DNA from: Bacteroidaceae bacterium
Lineage (GTDB): Bacteria; Bacteroidota; Bacteroidia; Bacteroidales; Bacteroidaceae
Assembly: GCA_900769465.1 (NCBI GenBank)
Contig: CAAGGT010000110.1
Coordinates: 1 to 64,000 of the forward strand
Length of the DNA: 64,000 bases
Reading direction: 5' to 3'
The notes below the pieces were generated by a model. The model searched no databases, was not told the DNA's origin, and saw nothing but the letters and a program-made list of their open reading frames with translations. Shown piece after piece: positions 36,425 to 44,640 of the stretch (position 1 is the stretch's first letter; every line of letters starts with the position of its first letter). The position numbers and the translations under genes are program-made.

Positions 36425-37180
36425 TTAGAAATCCAACAAATCCTTCATGCCAAGCAAACCGCTATGTCCGGCAGTATACTCCGCCGCAATCACAGCACCC
36501 AATGCAAAACCGTTACGGTTGTGAGCGTCGTGGGTGATGGTTATAGTATCTTCATCCGAGCCGTAGGTGATGGTGTGGATACCGGGCACCTCGTCGCGAC
36601 GTATTGCATCAATCTTAATCTCGGTAGCCCTCGGGGTGGTACCCTTGGTCACGGTGCCGTCGGGGTTGGTGAGGTCGCCCATCACCCAACCGGACTTGTG
36701 GACGATGTTCTCTAGAATACCTTCAGCCAGGGTTATCGCCGTACCGCTGGGAGCATCGAGTTTGTGAATGTGATGGGTCTCTTCTATCTTGACCCTGTAG
36801 TTATCGAAATTGCTCATTATACGGGCAAGGTAGCGGTTCACCGCCGCAAAGATTGCAACACCAAGACTGAAATTGCTTGACCAAAAGAGTGTCTTGCCCT
36901 CCTTCCCGCATTTCTCACGCATCACGGCCTCGTTCTGCTGAAACCAGCCTGTACTGCCGCTGACAACCTTCACGCCCGCCTCCATTGCCTGAATGCAGTT
37001 GTCATAAGCAACATGCGGTGCAGTGAATTCAATGGCAACGTCTGCGCTTGCAAAGGCCTCGCCCTTGATATCATCGTGGTTCTCAACGTCAATTATAGAG
37101 ACAATCTCGTGTCCTCTCTCAAGGGCAATCCTCTCAATGGTCTTGCCCATTTTTCCATATCCGATAAGTGCTATTTTCAT
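36425..37180 (-). CDS. dapB: 4-hydroxy-tetrahydrodipicolinate reductase DapB
   Basis: 251 residues from the ATG at 37180; a TTG three codons earlier is rejected. Rossmann start KIALIGYGKMGKTIER, VVSGSTGWFQ near residue 92, the catalytic EETHHIHKLDAPSGTA (about 133-148), and a final GAVIAAEYTAGHSGLLGM. DapB acts in the lysine/diaminopimelate pathway that feeds peptidoglycan. First gene of dapB-lepB-wbqC. Confidence 0.95.
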   Translation of the reverse strand: MKIALIGYGKMGKTIERIALERGHEIVSIIDVENHDDIKGEAFASADVAIEFTAPHVAYDNCIQAMEAGVKVVSGSTGWFQQNEAVMREKCGKEGKTLFWSSNFSLGVAIFAAVNRYLARIMSNFDNYRVKIEETHHIHKLDAPSGTAITLAEGILENIVHKSGWVMGDLTNPDGTVTKGTTPRATEIKIDAIRRDEVPGIHTITYGSDEDTITITHDAHNRNGFALGAVIAAEYTAGHSGLLGMKDLLDF

Positions 37181-37201
37181 TTTACTCAAATTTTATGAGC
37201 G

Positions 37202-37209
37202 CGAAGATA
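37202..37209 (-). promoter_or_regulatory. Promoter -7 element upstream of dapB
   Basis: TATCTTCG on the minus strand, a one-base variant of TAnnTTTG, 21 bases before the ATG. No clear -33 at the normal distance. Confidence 0.4.
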
Positions 37210-37286
37210 ACTATTTTTTTACTTAAAAATATCAATTTAATTATAAATAATAAAAAGAGCAACCCTCAAAGCCGCTCTTTTCACTG

Positions 37287-38462
37287 TTATTTCTTTTGCA
37301 TTTTCCGTGTAAGCCACCTGCGCACAGGCTCATCATACAGTTTAAGACACAAGAGTGCAAGCACTATGCTTGAAACGACAACAAGCGCCGCTACCCCCAG
37401 ACACTCATGCAGTGTGTAAACTTTTTTCTCAATGAGCCAAGCATAGAAGATGTACATAATCGGATAGTGAACTATGTACAATGGATAGGACAAATCGCCA
37501 AGCACCTTACTGACTTTTGATGTATAAGAACCACCCGTTCCACCGCAAGCACCCAACCATACAATAAATGGAAACACTGTCGCAATACACACAACCTCGT
37601 ACAGGCTGTTGACACTAATACCTGAATTTTCAAAAGGAGCAATATATGGCACTGCAAACAGAACAACAAGCATTAAACTGCATTTCCAGAAAGCACCCTT
37701 AACCTTGCGAGGCTTGAATGTACGTGCAAGCAACATACCCACAGTAAATGGGAAGAGCATACGCACCAGACCGCCCCAGAAGTTCATTTCATCTATAGTC
37801 CAACCAACACCTACCATATCGTACCCCGACACATTCCCCACAAAGAACCATGCATGAAGACAACATAGAACAACCACCAGAATTGTAAGGATTTTTGTAG
37901 AAAGGCGACGGATTACAAGCGCATAAAGGATATTGCCGATATACTCAAAGAAAAGCGACCATGCCGGACCGTTAAGCGGGAACATCTCGCCATTGCCGCG
38001 CACCTCGTACGGCACACCGGGCACCGCCGGAATCATTAACATGGTAAGCAACATTGCCACCATCACCCAACCCGTAGGGGATACTGCGCCGTCCCACTTT
38101 TCAAAACCGACGACCGCAAATGCGATTGTGCCTATAATCGCACCCATCACAAGCATGGGGTGCAGACGCACAAGACGGCGTTTGAAGAACTGCCACGTAC
38201 TCATTTTAGCCCAACGGTCATCATAGGCATAACTTATCACGAAACCCGAAAGGATAAAAAAGAAATCCACGGCAATGTGCCCGTGATTAAGCGTGGTTAT
38301 AAGTCCGCTACCTGCACCATTTGTAGCCTCGGCAAAGGCAAGTCCCTCGAAAACGTGATAAAAAAGTACAAGAACTGCAGCTACGCCACGTAAGCCGTCG
38401 AGCAACTCGTAATGAGGTTTTGTATCGGTAAATTCTACCGATGAAAATGTGTTTTTTTGCAT
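37287..38462 (-). CDS. Acyltransferase family 3 membrane protein (OafA-like)
   Basis: 391 residues with about ten transmembrane helices. The N-terminal signature of acyltransferase 3 (PF01757) is present: LLDGLRGVAAVLVLFYHV (about 20-38) and GHIAVDFFFILSGFVISYAY (about 61-80), with the active-site-type His and Arg. Members O-acetylate or succinylate surface polysaccharides using cytoplasmic acyl-CoA. Substrate here is unknown. It is a single gene, facing metG divergently. Confidence 0.85.
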   Translation of the reverse strand: MQKNTFSSVEFTDTKPHYELLDGLRGVAAVLVLFYHVFEGLAFAEATNGAGSGLITTLNHGHIAVDFFFILSGFVISYAYDDRWAKMSTWQFFKRRLVRLHPMLVMGAIIGTIAFAVVGFEKWDGAVSPTGWVMVAMLLTMLMIPAVPGVPYEVRGNGEMFPLNGPAWSLFFEYIGNILYALVIRRLSTKILTILVVVLCCLHAWFFVGNVSGYDMVGVGWTIDEMNFWGGLVRMLFPFTVGMLLARTFKPRKVKGAFWKCSLMLVVLFAVPYIAPFENSGISVNSLYEVVCIATVFPFIVWLGACGGTGGSYTSKVSKVLGDLSYPLYIVHYPIMYIFYAWLIEKKVYTLHECLGVAALVVVSSIVLALLCLKLYDEPVRRWLTRKMQKK

Positions 38463-38500
38463 TTTATTTTTTTATTTTTGCGTGTAATACTTGTTTTGTG

Positions 38501-38508
38501 CAAAAATA
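38501..38508 (-). promoter_or_regulatory. Promoter -7 element of the acyltransferase gene
   Basis: TATTTTTG on the minus strand, about 38 bases before the ATG. A weak TTTT lies 18 bases upstream. Confidence 0.5.
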
Positions 38509-38637
38509 GCACAGCTTTACTTTTAGAAAATGGCGAAGATAACACATTTTCCACATTACTCTGACAAACGCGCCCTTGTTTATGCACCAAAGCGAATATA
38601 ATCTCGCGCGCATGCCCGTTTTTTAAAATAAAATAAC

Positions 38638-38645
38638 TAATTTTG
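38638..38645 (+). promoter_or_regulatory. Promoter -7 element of metG
   Basis: TAATTTTG fits TAnnTTTG, 63 bases before the metG ATG. The -33 region is T-rich but lacks a TTTG. Confidence 0.55.
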
Positions 38646-38708
38646 TCGTTTAGCGCGAGACACCTGTCCCCAACAACAGCAAAAACAAAACTAAAAAAGA
38701 TAACAGAT

Positions 38709-40766
38709 ATGGAAAAGAAATTCAAAAGAACACTTGTGACATCAGCCCTGCCATATGCAAACGGCCCTGTCCACATCGGCCACCTTGCAGGCGTGTATGT
38801 TCCTGCCGACATTTACGTGCGTTATCTTCGCCTCAAGGGCGAGGATGTACTCTTCGTCGGCGGTAGCGACGAGCACGGTGTGCCAGTTACACAGCGTGCC
38901 CGCAAGGAAGGTATCACTCCACAGGACGTCGTTGACCGTTACCACGGCATCATCAAGGAGAGTTTTGAGGGATTCGGCATTTCGTTTGATGTATACAGCC
39001 GCACAACATCCGAGACACACCACAAATTCGCATCGGAATTCTTCCGCAAACTCTATGATGACGGCAAGCTCGTAGAGCAGACCTCAAAACAGTTCTACGA
39101 TTTAAAGAACGAAAAGTTCCTTACCGACCGTGATGTTGTGGGCGAGTGCCCCTACTGCCACAAACAGGCTTATGGAAACCAATGCGAGGAGGGATGTGGC
39201 CGCGCACTTGAACCTACCGAGCTAATAAATCCACGCTCAAAGGAGACAGGCGAAGCTCCTGTACTCAAGGAGACAAAGAACTGGTACTTGCCACTCAATG
39301 ATTACCAGCAATGGTTGAAAGAGTGGATTCTGGAGAACCATAAAGAGTGGCGTCCAAACGTCTATGGACAGTGCAAGAGTTGGCTCGATATGGACCTGCA
39401 GCCACGCGCTATGACACGTGACCTCGATTGGGGAATACCCGTACCCGTTGAAGGTGCCGACGGCAAGGTACTCTATGTTTGGTTCGACGCCCCTATCGGC
39501 TACATCAGCAACACAAAGGAACTATGTGACAAAGCCCCCGAAAAATATGGCACCTGGGAGCAGTGGTGGCAAAACGAGGATACACGCCTTGTACATTTCA
39601 TCGGAAAGGACAACATCGTGTTCCACTGCATCATTTTCCCTGTAATGATGAAGGCTCACGGCAAGTATGTAATGCCCGACAATGTACCCAGCAACGAGTT
39701 CCTCAACCTTGAGGACGACAAGATTTCAACCTCACGCAACTGGGCCGTGTGGTTGAACGAATACCTTGTTGATTTCCCCGGCAAGCAGGACGTGCTACGC
39801 TATGTACTCACAGCCAACGCCCCCGAGACAAAGGACAACAACTTTACTTGGAAGGATTTCCAGGCACGCAACAATAATGAACTGGTGGCCGTATACGGCA
39901 ATTTTGTTAACCGCGCATTGGTACTCACAAAGAAATATTTCGATGGCAAGGTGCCTGCTTGCGGTGAACTCACCGACTATGACAAGGCAATCATTGACGA
40001 ATTTGTAAATGTAAAGGAGAGAGTGGAGAACCTGCTCGACCAGTACAAATTCCGCGAGGCACAGAAAGAGGCTATGGAGCTTGCACGCATCGGTAACCGC
40101 TACCTTGCCGAAACTGAACCCTGGAAGTTGGCAAAGACCGATCTCGGCCGCGTTGCAACAATCCTCAACCTTTCACTGCAGCTTGTAGCAAACCTCTCTA
40201 TCGTATTCGAGCCATTCCTGCCGTTCAGCAGCAAGAGACTGCGCGGAATGCTCAATATTGAGAACTTCGAGTGGGCAAGTCTCGGCAGCACAACACTGCT
40301 TACCGAAGGTCACGAACTTGGCGAGGTAGGCTTGCTCTTCGAGAAGATAGAAGACGAGACAATACAGGCACAGCTTGACCGCCTGGAGCGCATAAAGAAA
40401 GAGAATGAGGCTGCCAACTACAAGGCAAACCCCATTCGCCCCGAATGTACATTCGACGACTTCATGAAACTCGACATGCGCGTAGGTACCGTACTGGAAT
40501 GCACCAAAGTACCAAAGGCCGACAAACTGTTGCAGTTCAAGATTGACGACGGCCTTGCAACCCGCACAATCCTTTCGGGTGTGGCAAAGCATTTCAACCC
40601 CGAAGAACTCGTGGGCAAACAGGTTTGTTTCATAGCCAATCTGCCACCACGCACAATGCGCGGCATTGTGAGCGAGGGTATGATTTTGAGTGCCGAAGAC
40701 AACGAAGGCAAACTCTCATTGCTCACCGTTGCACCAACAGCAAAACCGGGCAGCGAGATAAAGTAA
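38709..40766 (+). CDS. metG: Methionine-tRNA ligase with C-terminal tRNA-binding domain
   Basis: 685 residues from the ATG at 38709; an earlier ATG in the promoter region is rejected. HIGH motif in YANGPVHIGHLAG (about 17-29), zinc knuckle CPYCHKQAYGNQCEEGCG (about 148-165), KMSKS-equivalent in DDKISTSRNWAVW (about 338-350). Residues about 580-685 form an EMAPII/Trbp111-like OB domain (KLDMRVGTVLEC.., LPPRTMRGIVSEGMIL) that binds tRNA and dimerises. Active-site order and length match Bacteroidales MetRS. Confidence 0.95.
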   Translation: MEKKFKRTLVTSALPYANGPVHIGHLAGVYVPADIYVRYLRLKGEDVLFVGGSDEHGVPVTQRARKEGITPQDVVDRYHGIIKESFEGFGISFDVYSRTTSETHHKFASEFFRKLYDDGKLVEQTSKQFYDLKNEKFLTDRDVVGECPYCHKQAYGNQCEEGCGRALEPTELINPRSKETGEAPVLKETKNWYLPLNDYQQWLKEWILENHKEWRPNVYGQCKSWLDMDLQPRAMTRDLDWGIPVPVEGADGKVLYVWFDAPIGYISNTKELCDKAPEKYGTWEQWWQNEDTRLVHFIGKDNIVFHCIIFPVMMKAHGKYVMPDNVPSNEFLNLEDDKISTSRNWAVWLNEYLVDFPGKQDVLRYVLTANAPETKDNNFTWKDFQARNNNELVAVYGNFVNRALVLTKKYFDGKVPACGELTDYDKAIIDEFVNVKERVENLLDQYKFREAQKEAMELARIGNRYLAETEPWKLAKTDLGRVATILNLSLQLVANLSIVFEPFLPFSSKRLRGMLNIENFEWASLGSTTLLTEGHELGEVGLLFEKIEDETIQAQLDRLERIKKENEAANYKANPIRPECTFDDFMKLDMRVGTVLECTKVPKADKLLQFKIDDGLATRTILSGVAKHFNPEELVGKQVCFIANLPPRTMRGIVSEGMILSAEDNEGKLSLLTVAPTAKPGSEIK

Positions 40767-40864
40767 CATAAACTACAACAGTATTGCCATACAAGACGGA
40801 GTGGAGTTTCCCAAAGACTCTCCACCCCCGTCCCCAAGCGGCGACATAAAGAAAACTGCAAAAA

Positions 40865-42322
40865 ATGGCGAAGGAAGGCTCTGCACACAGTCTGAAACAC
40901 ACCGTTGCAAAGGGAATGCTTTGGGGCGGCGTGAGCAACTCCGTGTGTCAAGTATTGAGCCTCATCTTTGGCATATACCTTGCACGTATTCTCACCCCCG
41001 ACGATTACTGCCCGATAGGAATGTTGGCCATTTTCTCGGCAATAGCAGGCTCCCTGCAAGACAGCGGATTCGTAGCAGCCATAGCAAACCGCAAGACAGT
41101 GGGACACGATGACTACAATGCCGTATTCTGGTTCAACGTACTGATTTCGCTGTTCATGTATGCGGTGCTGTTTTTCAGCGCCCCGCTCATTGCCGGATTC
41201 TTCAACCAACCGCTGTTGGTAGACCTGTCACGATACAATTTCCTGGGGTTTGTGATTGCCGGTTTTGGTATAGCCCCTTCGGCCTATCTGTTCCGCGAGC
41301 TAAAGGTAAAGGAGAAATCCATAGCGCTGATACTCTCCATAACCATATCGGGAGCAACAGGCATTGCCCTTGCACTGAACGGATACTCATATTGGGGTAT
41401 TGCAACACAAAGCATAGTATACGTGCTGGTAAGGACTGTAGTGTGCTGGTATTTCACCCCCTGGCGACCAAGTTTCAGAGTAAACTTCTACCCGCTTAAA
41501 TACCTGTTCGCCTTCAGCTACAGACTGCTCATAACAAATATATTCCAACGCTTCAACTGGAACATCTTTTCATTTATCCTCGGCAAGTTCTATCCACGCG
41601 ACGTGGGCAATTACGTCAAATCGGCCGAATGGTTCAACATGGGCGGAGAGGTGGTGAACGGCATGGTCAACGCCGTTGCACAACCAGTGCTTGCAAAGAT
41701 TGTCGATGACAACGAACGCCAGTTGCGTGTTTTCCGCAAGATGTTGCGTTTCACGGCATTCGTTGCATTTCCGTTGATGCTGGGACTTTCATTGGTATCG
41801 AGGGAACTGATTGTTGTTGTCATAACCGACAAATGGATTGAAAGCGCACAAATGCTGCAGCTCCTGGCCATATGGGGTGCCTTCATGCCACTGCAGTCAA
41901 TGTTCACCAACCTGCTTGTCAGCCGTGGCAAGGCTGCCATATTCATGTGGTGTACCATCATACAGGGCCTGTTGACACTATCCCTGCTGCTCATACTCCA
42001 CCCTTACGGAATAAGGAACATGATTATAGCATACTGCATATTCAATGCACTGTGGCTTTTCGTATGGCATCATTTTGCAAAAAAGGAGATAAGGATAAAA
42101 CTCCGGATGTTCCTGATAGACACGCTGCCATATCTGTTGATGGCGATTTCAGTAATGGTAGCCACGCACTACCTCACACTCTCCATTGACAATATGTACG
42201 TATTGCTCATTGCAAGAATCATCATTGCAGCACTCCTTTACGTGGCTGTTGCCTGGGCTGTACGCAGCAAGGAGCTATATGAGATAACGAATTTCCTGTT
42301 CCGACGAAAAGCCGACCAATGA
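40865..42322 (+). CDS. Oligosaccharide flippase family protein (Wzx/MATE-like)
   Basis: 485 residues with some 12-14 transmembrane helices. The start LKHTVAKGMLWGGVSNSVCQVLSLIFGIYLARILTP is the classical beginning of the polysaccharide biosynthesis/Wzx family. It is expected to flip lipid-linked oligosaccharides across the inner membrane. First gene of a cluster with three glycosyltransferases and a YfhO protein (40865-47930). The next gene starts two bases after its stop. Confidence 0.85.
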   Translation: MAKEGSAHSLKHTVAKGMLWGGVSNSVCQVLSLIFGIYLARILTPDDYCPIGMLAIFSAIAGSLQDSGFVAAIANRKTVGHDDYNAVFWFNVLISLFMYAVLFFSAPLIAGFFNQPLLVDLSRYNFLGFVIAGFGIAPSAYLFRELKVKEKSIALILSITISGATGIALALNGYSYWGIATQSIVYVLVRTVVCWYFTPWRPSFRVNFYPLKYLFAFSYRLLITNIFQRFNWNIFSFILGKFYPRDVGNYVKSAEWFNMGGEVVNGMVNAVAQPVLAKIVDDNERQLRVFRKMLRFTAFVAFPLMLGLSLVSRELIVVVITDKWIESAQMLQLLAIWGAFMPLQSMFTNLLVSRGKAAIFMWCTIIQGLLTLSLLLILHPYGIRNMIIAYCIFNALWLFVWHHFAKKEIRIKLRMFLIDTLPYLLMAISVMVATHYLTLSIDNMYVLLIARIIIAALLYVAVAWAVRSKELYEITNFLFRRKADQ

Positions 42323-42323
42323 T

Positions 42324-43412
42324 ATGAAGAAGATCCTGTATGACAACCAGATGTTCACTTTCCAACGCTTTGGTGGTGTAACAAGATATTTTGCCGACCT
42401 GATGTACAACCTGCCGGCAAATGAGTTCGTTGCCGACGTCCCGATGAAATATTGCGAGAACCACTATGTCACCGATACATACGGGCAAAAGTACAAAAGC
42501 CTTACATTCCCAAGCAATTACAGACTACGCAGGCGGATATACTCCTGCTTCAACAACAGCATATCAAGGTCTGCTATAAAAAGCGGTGATTACGACATTT
42601 TTCACCCTACATACTTTGACACCTATTTCCTGAAGGATATCAAACAGCATCAGAAGCCGTTCGTGCTGACAATACACGACATGACATTCGAACGCTATCC
42701 GCAGAATGTGCTTATATATGACCGCACCATACCGAACAAGAAACGACTGGTAGCCGAAGCAGACCACATTATAGCCGTCAGCGAGAACACCAAGCGCGAC
42801 ATTGTGGAGATTCTGGGAACCGACCCCTCGAGAATAACCGTCGTACACCACGGCTACAAGCCCGTCACAACGGTAGCACCACAACTTTTTGACCGCTACG
42901 TGCTTTATGTCGGAGACCGCCGGGGATACAAGAATTTCCTTCCCTGGCTCGAGGCCATACTCCCCATCCTCGGCACAGACACCGGACTCGGGGTGGTATG
43001 TACCGGTTCTCCTTTTACTGCTTTAGAACTTGAACGGTTTGCAGAATGGGGCATAAGCGGCAGGATGCATCACATAGCCGCAAATGATGCGCAGATGGCA
43101 TCACTCTACCGCCACGCGCAATGCTTTGTGTTCCCCTCGCACTATGAAGGGTTCGGCATCCCCATACTGGAAGCATTCAACAGCGGATGTCCGGTATGCT
43201 TGAGCAACGCGAGCTGTTTCCCCGAAGTAGCCGGCGATGCAGCAATCTATTTCAACCCCAACGATACACAATCAATGCAGGACACCTTGAAAGAGGTGCT
43301 TTCAAGCCATAGCCTGCGCGAAGAGCTACGACAGAAAGGAACGCTTCGCAGCAAAGAGTATTCACTGGAGCGCATGGTTGAACAGACCTGTAATGTATAT
43401 CGTAAATTGTAA
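42324..43412 (+). CDS. Glycosyltransferase family 4 (GT-B)
   Basis: 362 residues. An N-terminal GT-B half begins at YDNQMFTFQRFGGVTRYFADL; ADHIIAVSENTKRDIVEILG stands near residues 150-170; the donor site has SHYEGFGIPILEAFNSG (about 272-288), whose two Glu residues form the EX7E motif of GT4. Likely adds a sugar to a surface glycan; donor and acceptor are not predictable. Two bases after the flippase gene. Confidence 0.87.
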   Translation: MKKILYDNQMFTFQRFGGVTRYFADLMYNLPANEFVADVPMKYCENHYVTDTYGQKYKSLTFPSNYRLRRRIYSCFNNSISRSAIKSGDYDIFHPTYFDTYFLKDIKQHQKPFVLTIHDMTFERYPQNVLIYDRTIPNKKRLVAEADHIIAVSENTKRDIVEILGTDPSRITVVHHGYKPVTTVAPQLFDRYVLYVGDRRGYKNFLPWLEAILPILGTDTGLGVVCTGSPFTALELERFAEWGISGRMHHIAANDAQMASLYRHAQCFVFPSHYEGFGIPILEAFNSGCPVCLSNASCFPEVAGDAAIYFNPNDTQSMQDTLKEVLSSHSLREELRQKGTLRSKEYSLERMVEQTCNVYRKL

Positions 43413-43421
43413 TTTGGAGCC

Positions 43422-44636
43422 ATGAAACTTACTCTTTCGGAAATTACACGCCTATTGCCCATCGCCAAGCGCCGCTTGGGCGAAAGAGTGTTGCGCCTGG
43501 TGCAGAAAGCCTTCGGCAACGAGAAACTGGTAAAGGACGTGTTCGGGACGCGACGCGAAAAAAGAGCCCTGCTGTGCTACTTGCCCGAAGCCTTCAGCTG
43601 CAAGAGCCTCCCTAAATACCATTCCAATTTCACGGAGTGCCATGCGGCAGCCGAGGCCCTTGACAGGCTCGGGTACAGCGTCGACTGCGCCTCACGCAAC
43701 AAGACAGGCATTGACTACAGCCCATACGACATAGTTTTCGGAATAAACTGTACAGCTTATGCGGCATCATTTACCGCAGACTGCAATATCCGACCTTTGA
43801 GGATATTCTACTCGGTGGGCGCACACACCTTCTACAATTTCCGCACCACAGCCAAGCGCAATGCCGAGTATTTTGACAGACACAAGCGTTGGCTGTTGTC
43901 ATCGTGCCACTATGTTCCCGGCAACGGCATGAACTACTATATGTCACAATTGAGCGATGCGGTAATTTCACTTGGTGACAGTTTCCTTACAAAGCAGACA
44001 ACCGCCGAAGGAGACCCCACAGACAAAATAAGGCAACTGTCGGCATTCTATTTCAACGTATGCGAGCCCGACAGAGAGAAGGATTTTTCAAAATGCCGCA
44101 ACAACATCCTTTGGTTCGGCAGCTCGGGAATGCTGCACAAGGGACTTGACATTGCCATTGACTTTGCTCTGGAACACCCGCAGTTCACACTGCACATCTG
44201 TGGCGGAAACCGACAGGAAAAGGATTTCTGGAACTTGTACACGCCAAAGATAAAAACAGCTGAAAACATTGTCATGCACGGCTTTGTGGATATTGAAAAG
44301 GAGGAGTTCGCCAACGTGCTTGCCGAGTGCGGCATACTGTTGAACCCGTCACTGTCAGAGAGCGGCGCTGTGTCTGTCCTCAACGTGTTGGGAAATGGCG
44401 CTTTGTTACCTGTATACAGCAAAGGAACCGGACTGGACATTGCCGCTACAGGCATTGAGGTGGACGAGGTTACATACGACAATTTCAAGAATGCGCTGCT
44501 TGCCATTGCCGACCTGCCTACCGGAGCCATAGCGCAAAAGGCTTGGGATGCACACCGTCTGGTAAAAGAGAAGTACACACTCGCCAATTACCGAGAAACG
44601 ATGTACAACCATATGAAGGAAATAATAAAAAGATGA
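43422..44636 (+). CDS. Glycosyltransferase, GT-B type
   Basis: 404 residues. The N-terminal 200 residues are divergent (FSCKSLPKYHSNFTECHAAAEAL, DYSPYDIVFGINC). The C-terminal half carries a GT4-like donor domain: ILWFGSSGMLHKGLDIAIDFA (about 227-247), LHICGG, and LLNPSLSESGAVSVLNVLGNGALL (about 305-330), with Glu replaced at the first site of EX7E by a Ser-Glu-Ser variant. No signal peptide. Family assignment is moderately sure, specificity unknown. Confidence 0.72.
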   Translation: MKLTLSEITRLLPIAKRRLGERVLRLVQKAFGNEKLVKDVFGTRREKRALLCYLPEAFSCKSLPKYHSNFTECHAAAEALDRLGYSVDCASRNKTGIDYSPYDIVFGINCTAYAASFTADCNIRPLRIFYSVGAHTFYNFRTTAKRNAEYFDRHKRWLLSSCHYVPGNGMNYYMSQLSDAVISLGDSFLTKQTTAEGDPTDKIRQLSAFYFNVCEPDREKDFSKCRNNILWFGSSGMLHKGLDIAIDFALEHPQFTLHICGGNRQEKDFWNLYTPKIKTAENIVMHGFVDIEKEEFANVLAECGILLNPSLSESGAVSVLNVLGNGALLPVYSKGTGLDIAATGIEVDEVTYDNFKNALLAIADLPTGAIAQKAWDAHRLVKEKYTLANYRETMYNHMKEIIKR

Positions 44637-44640
44637 TACA

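Noticed and set aside
40418..41209. Minus-strand frame of 263 codons
   Set aside because: Antisense to the end of metG and the start of the flippase gene, both of which are clear.
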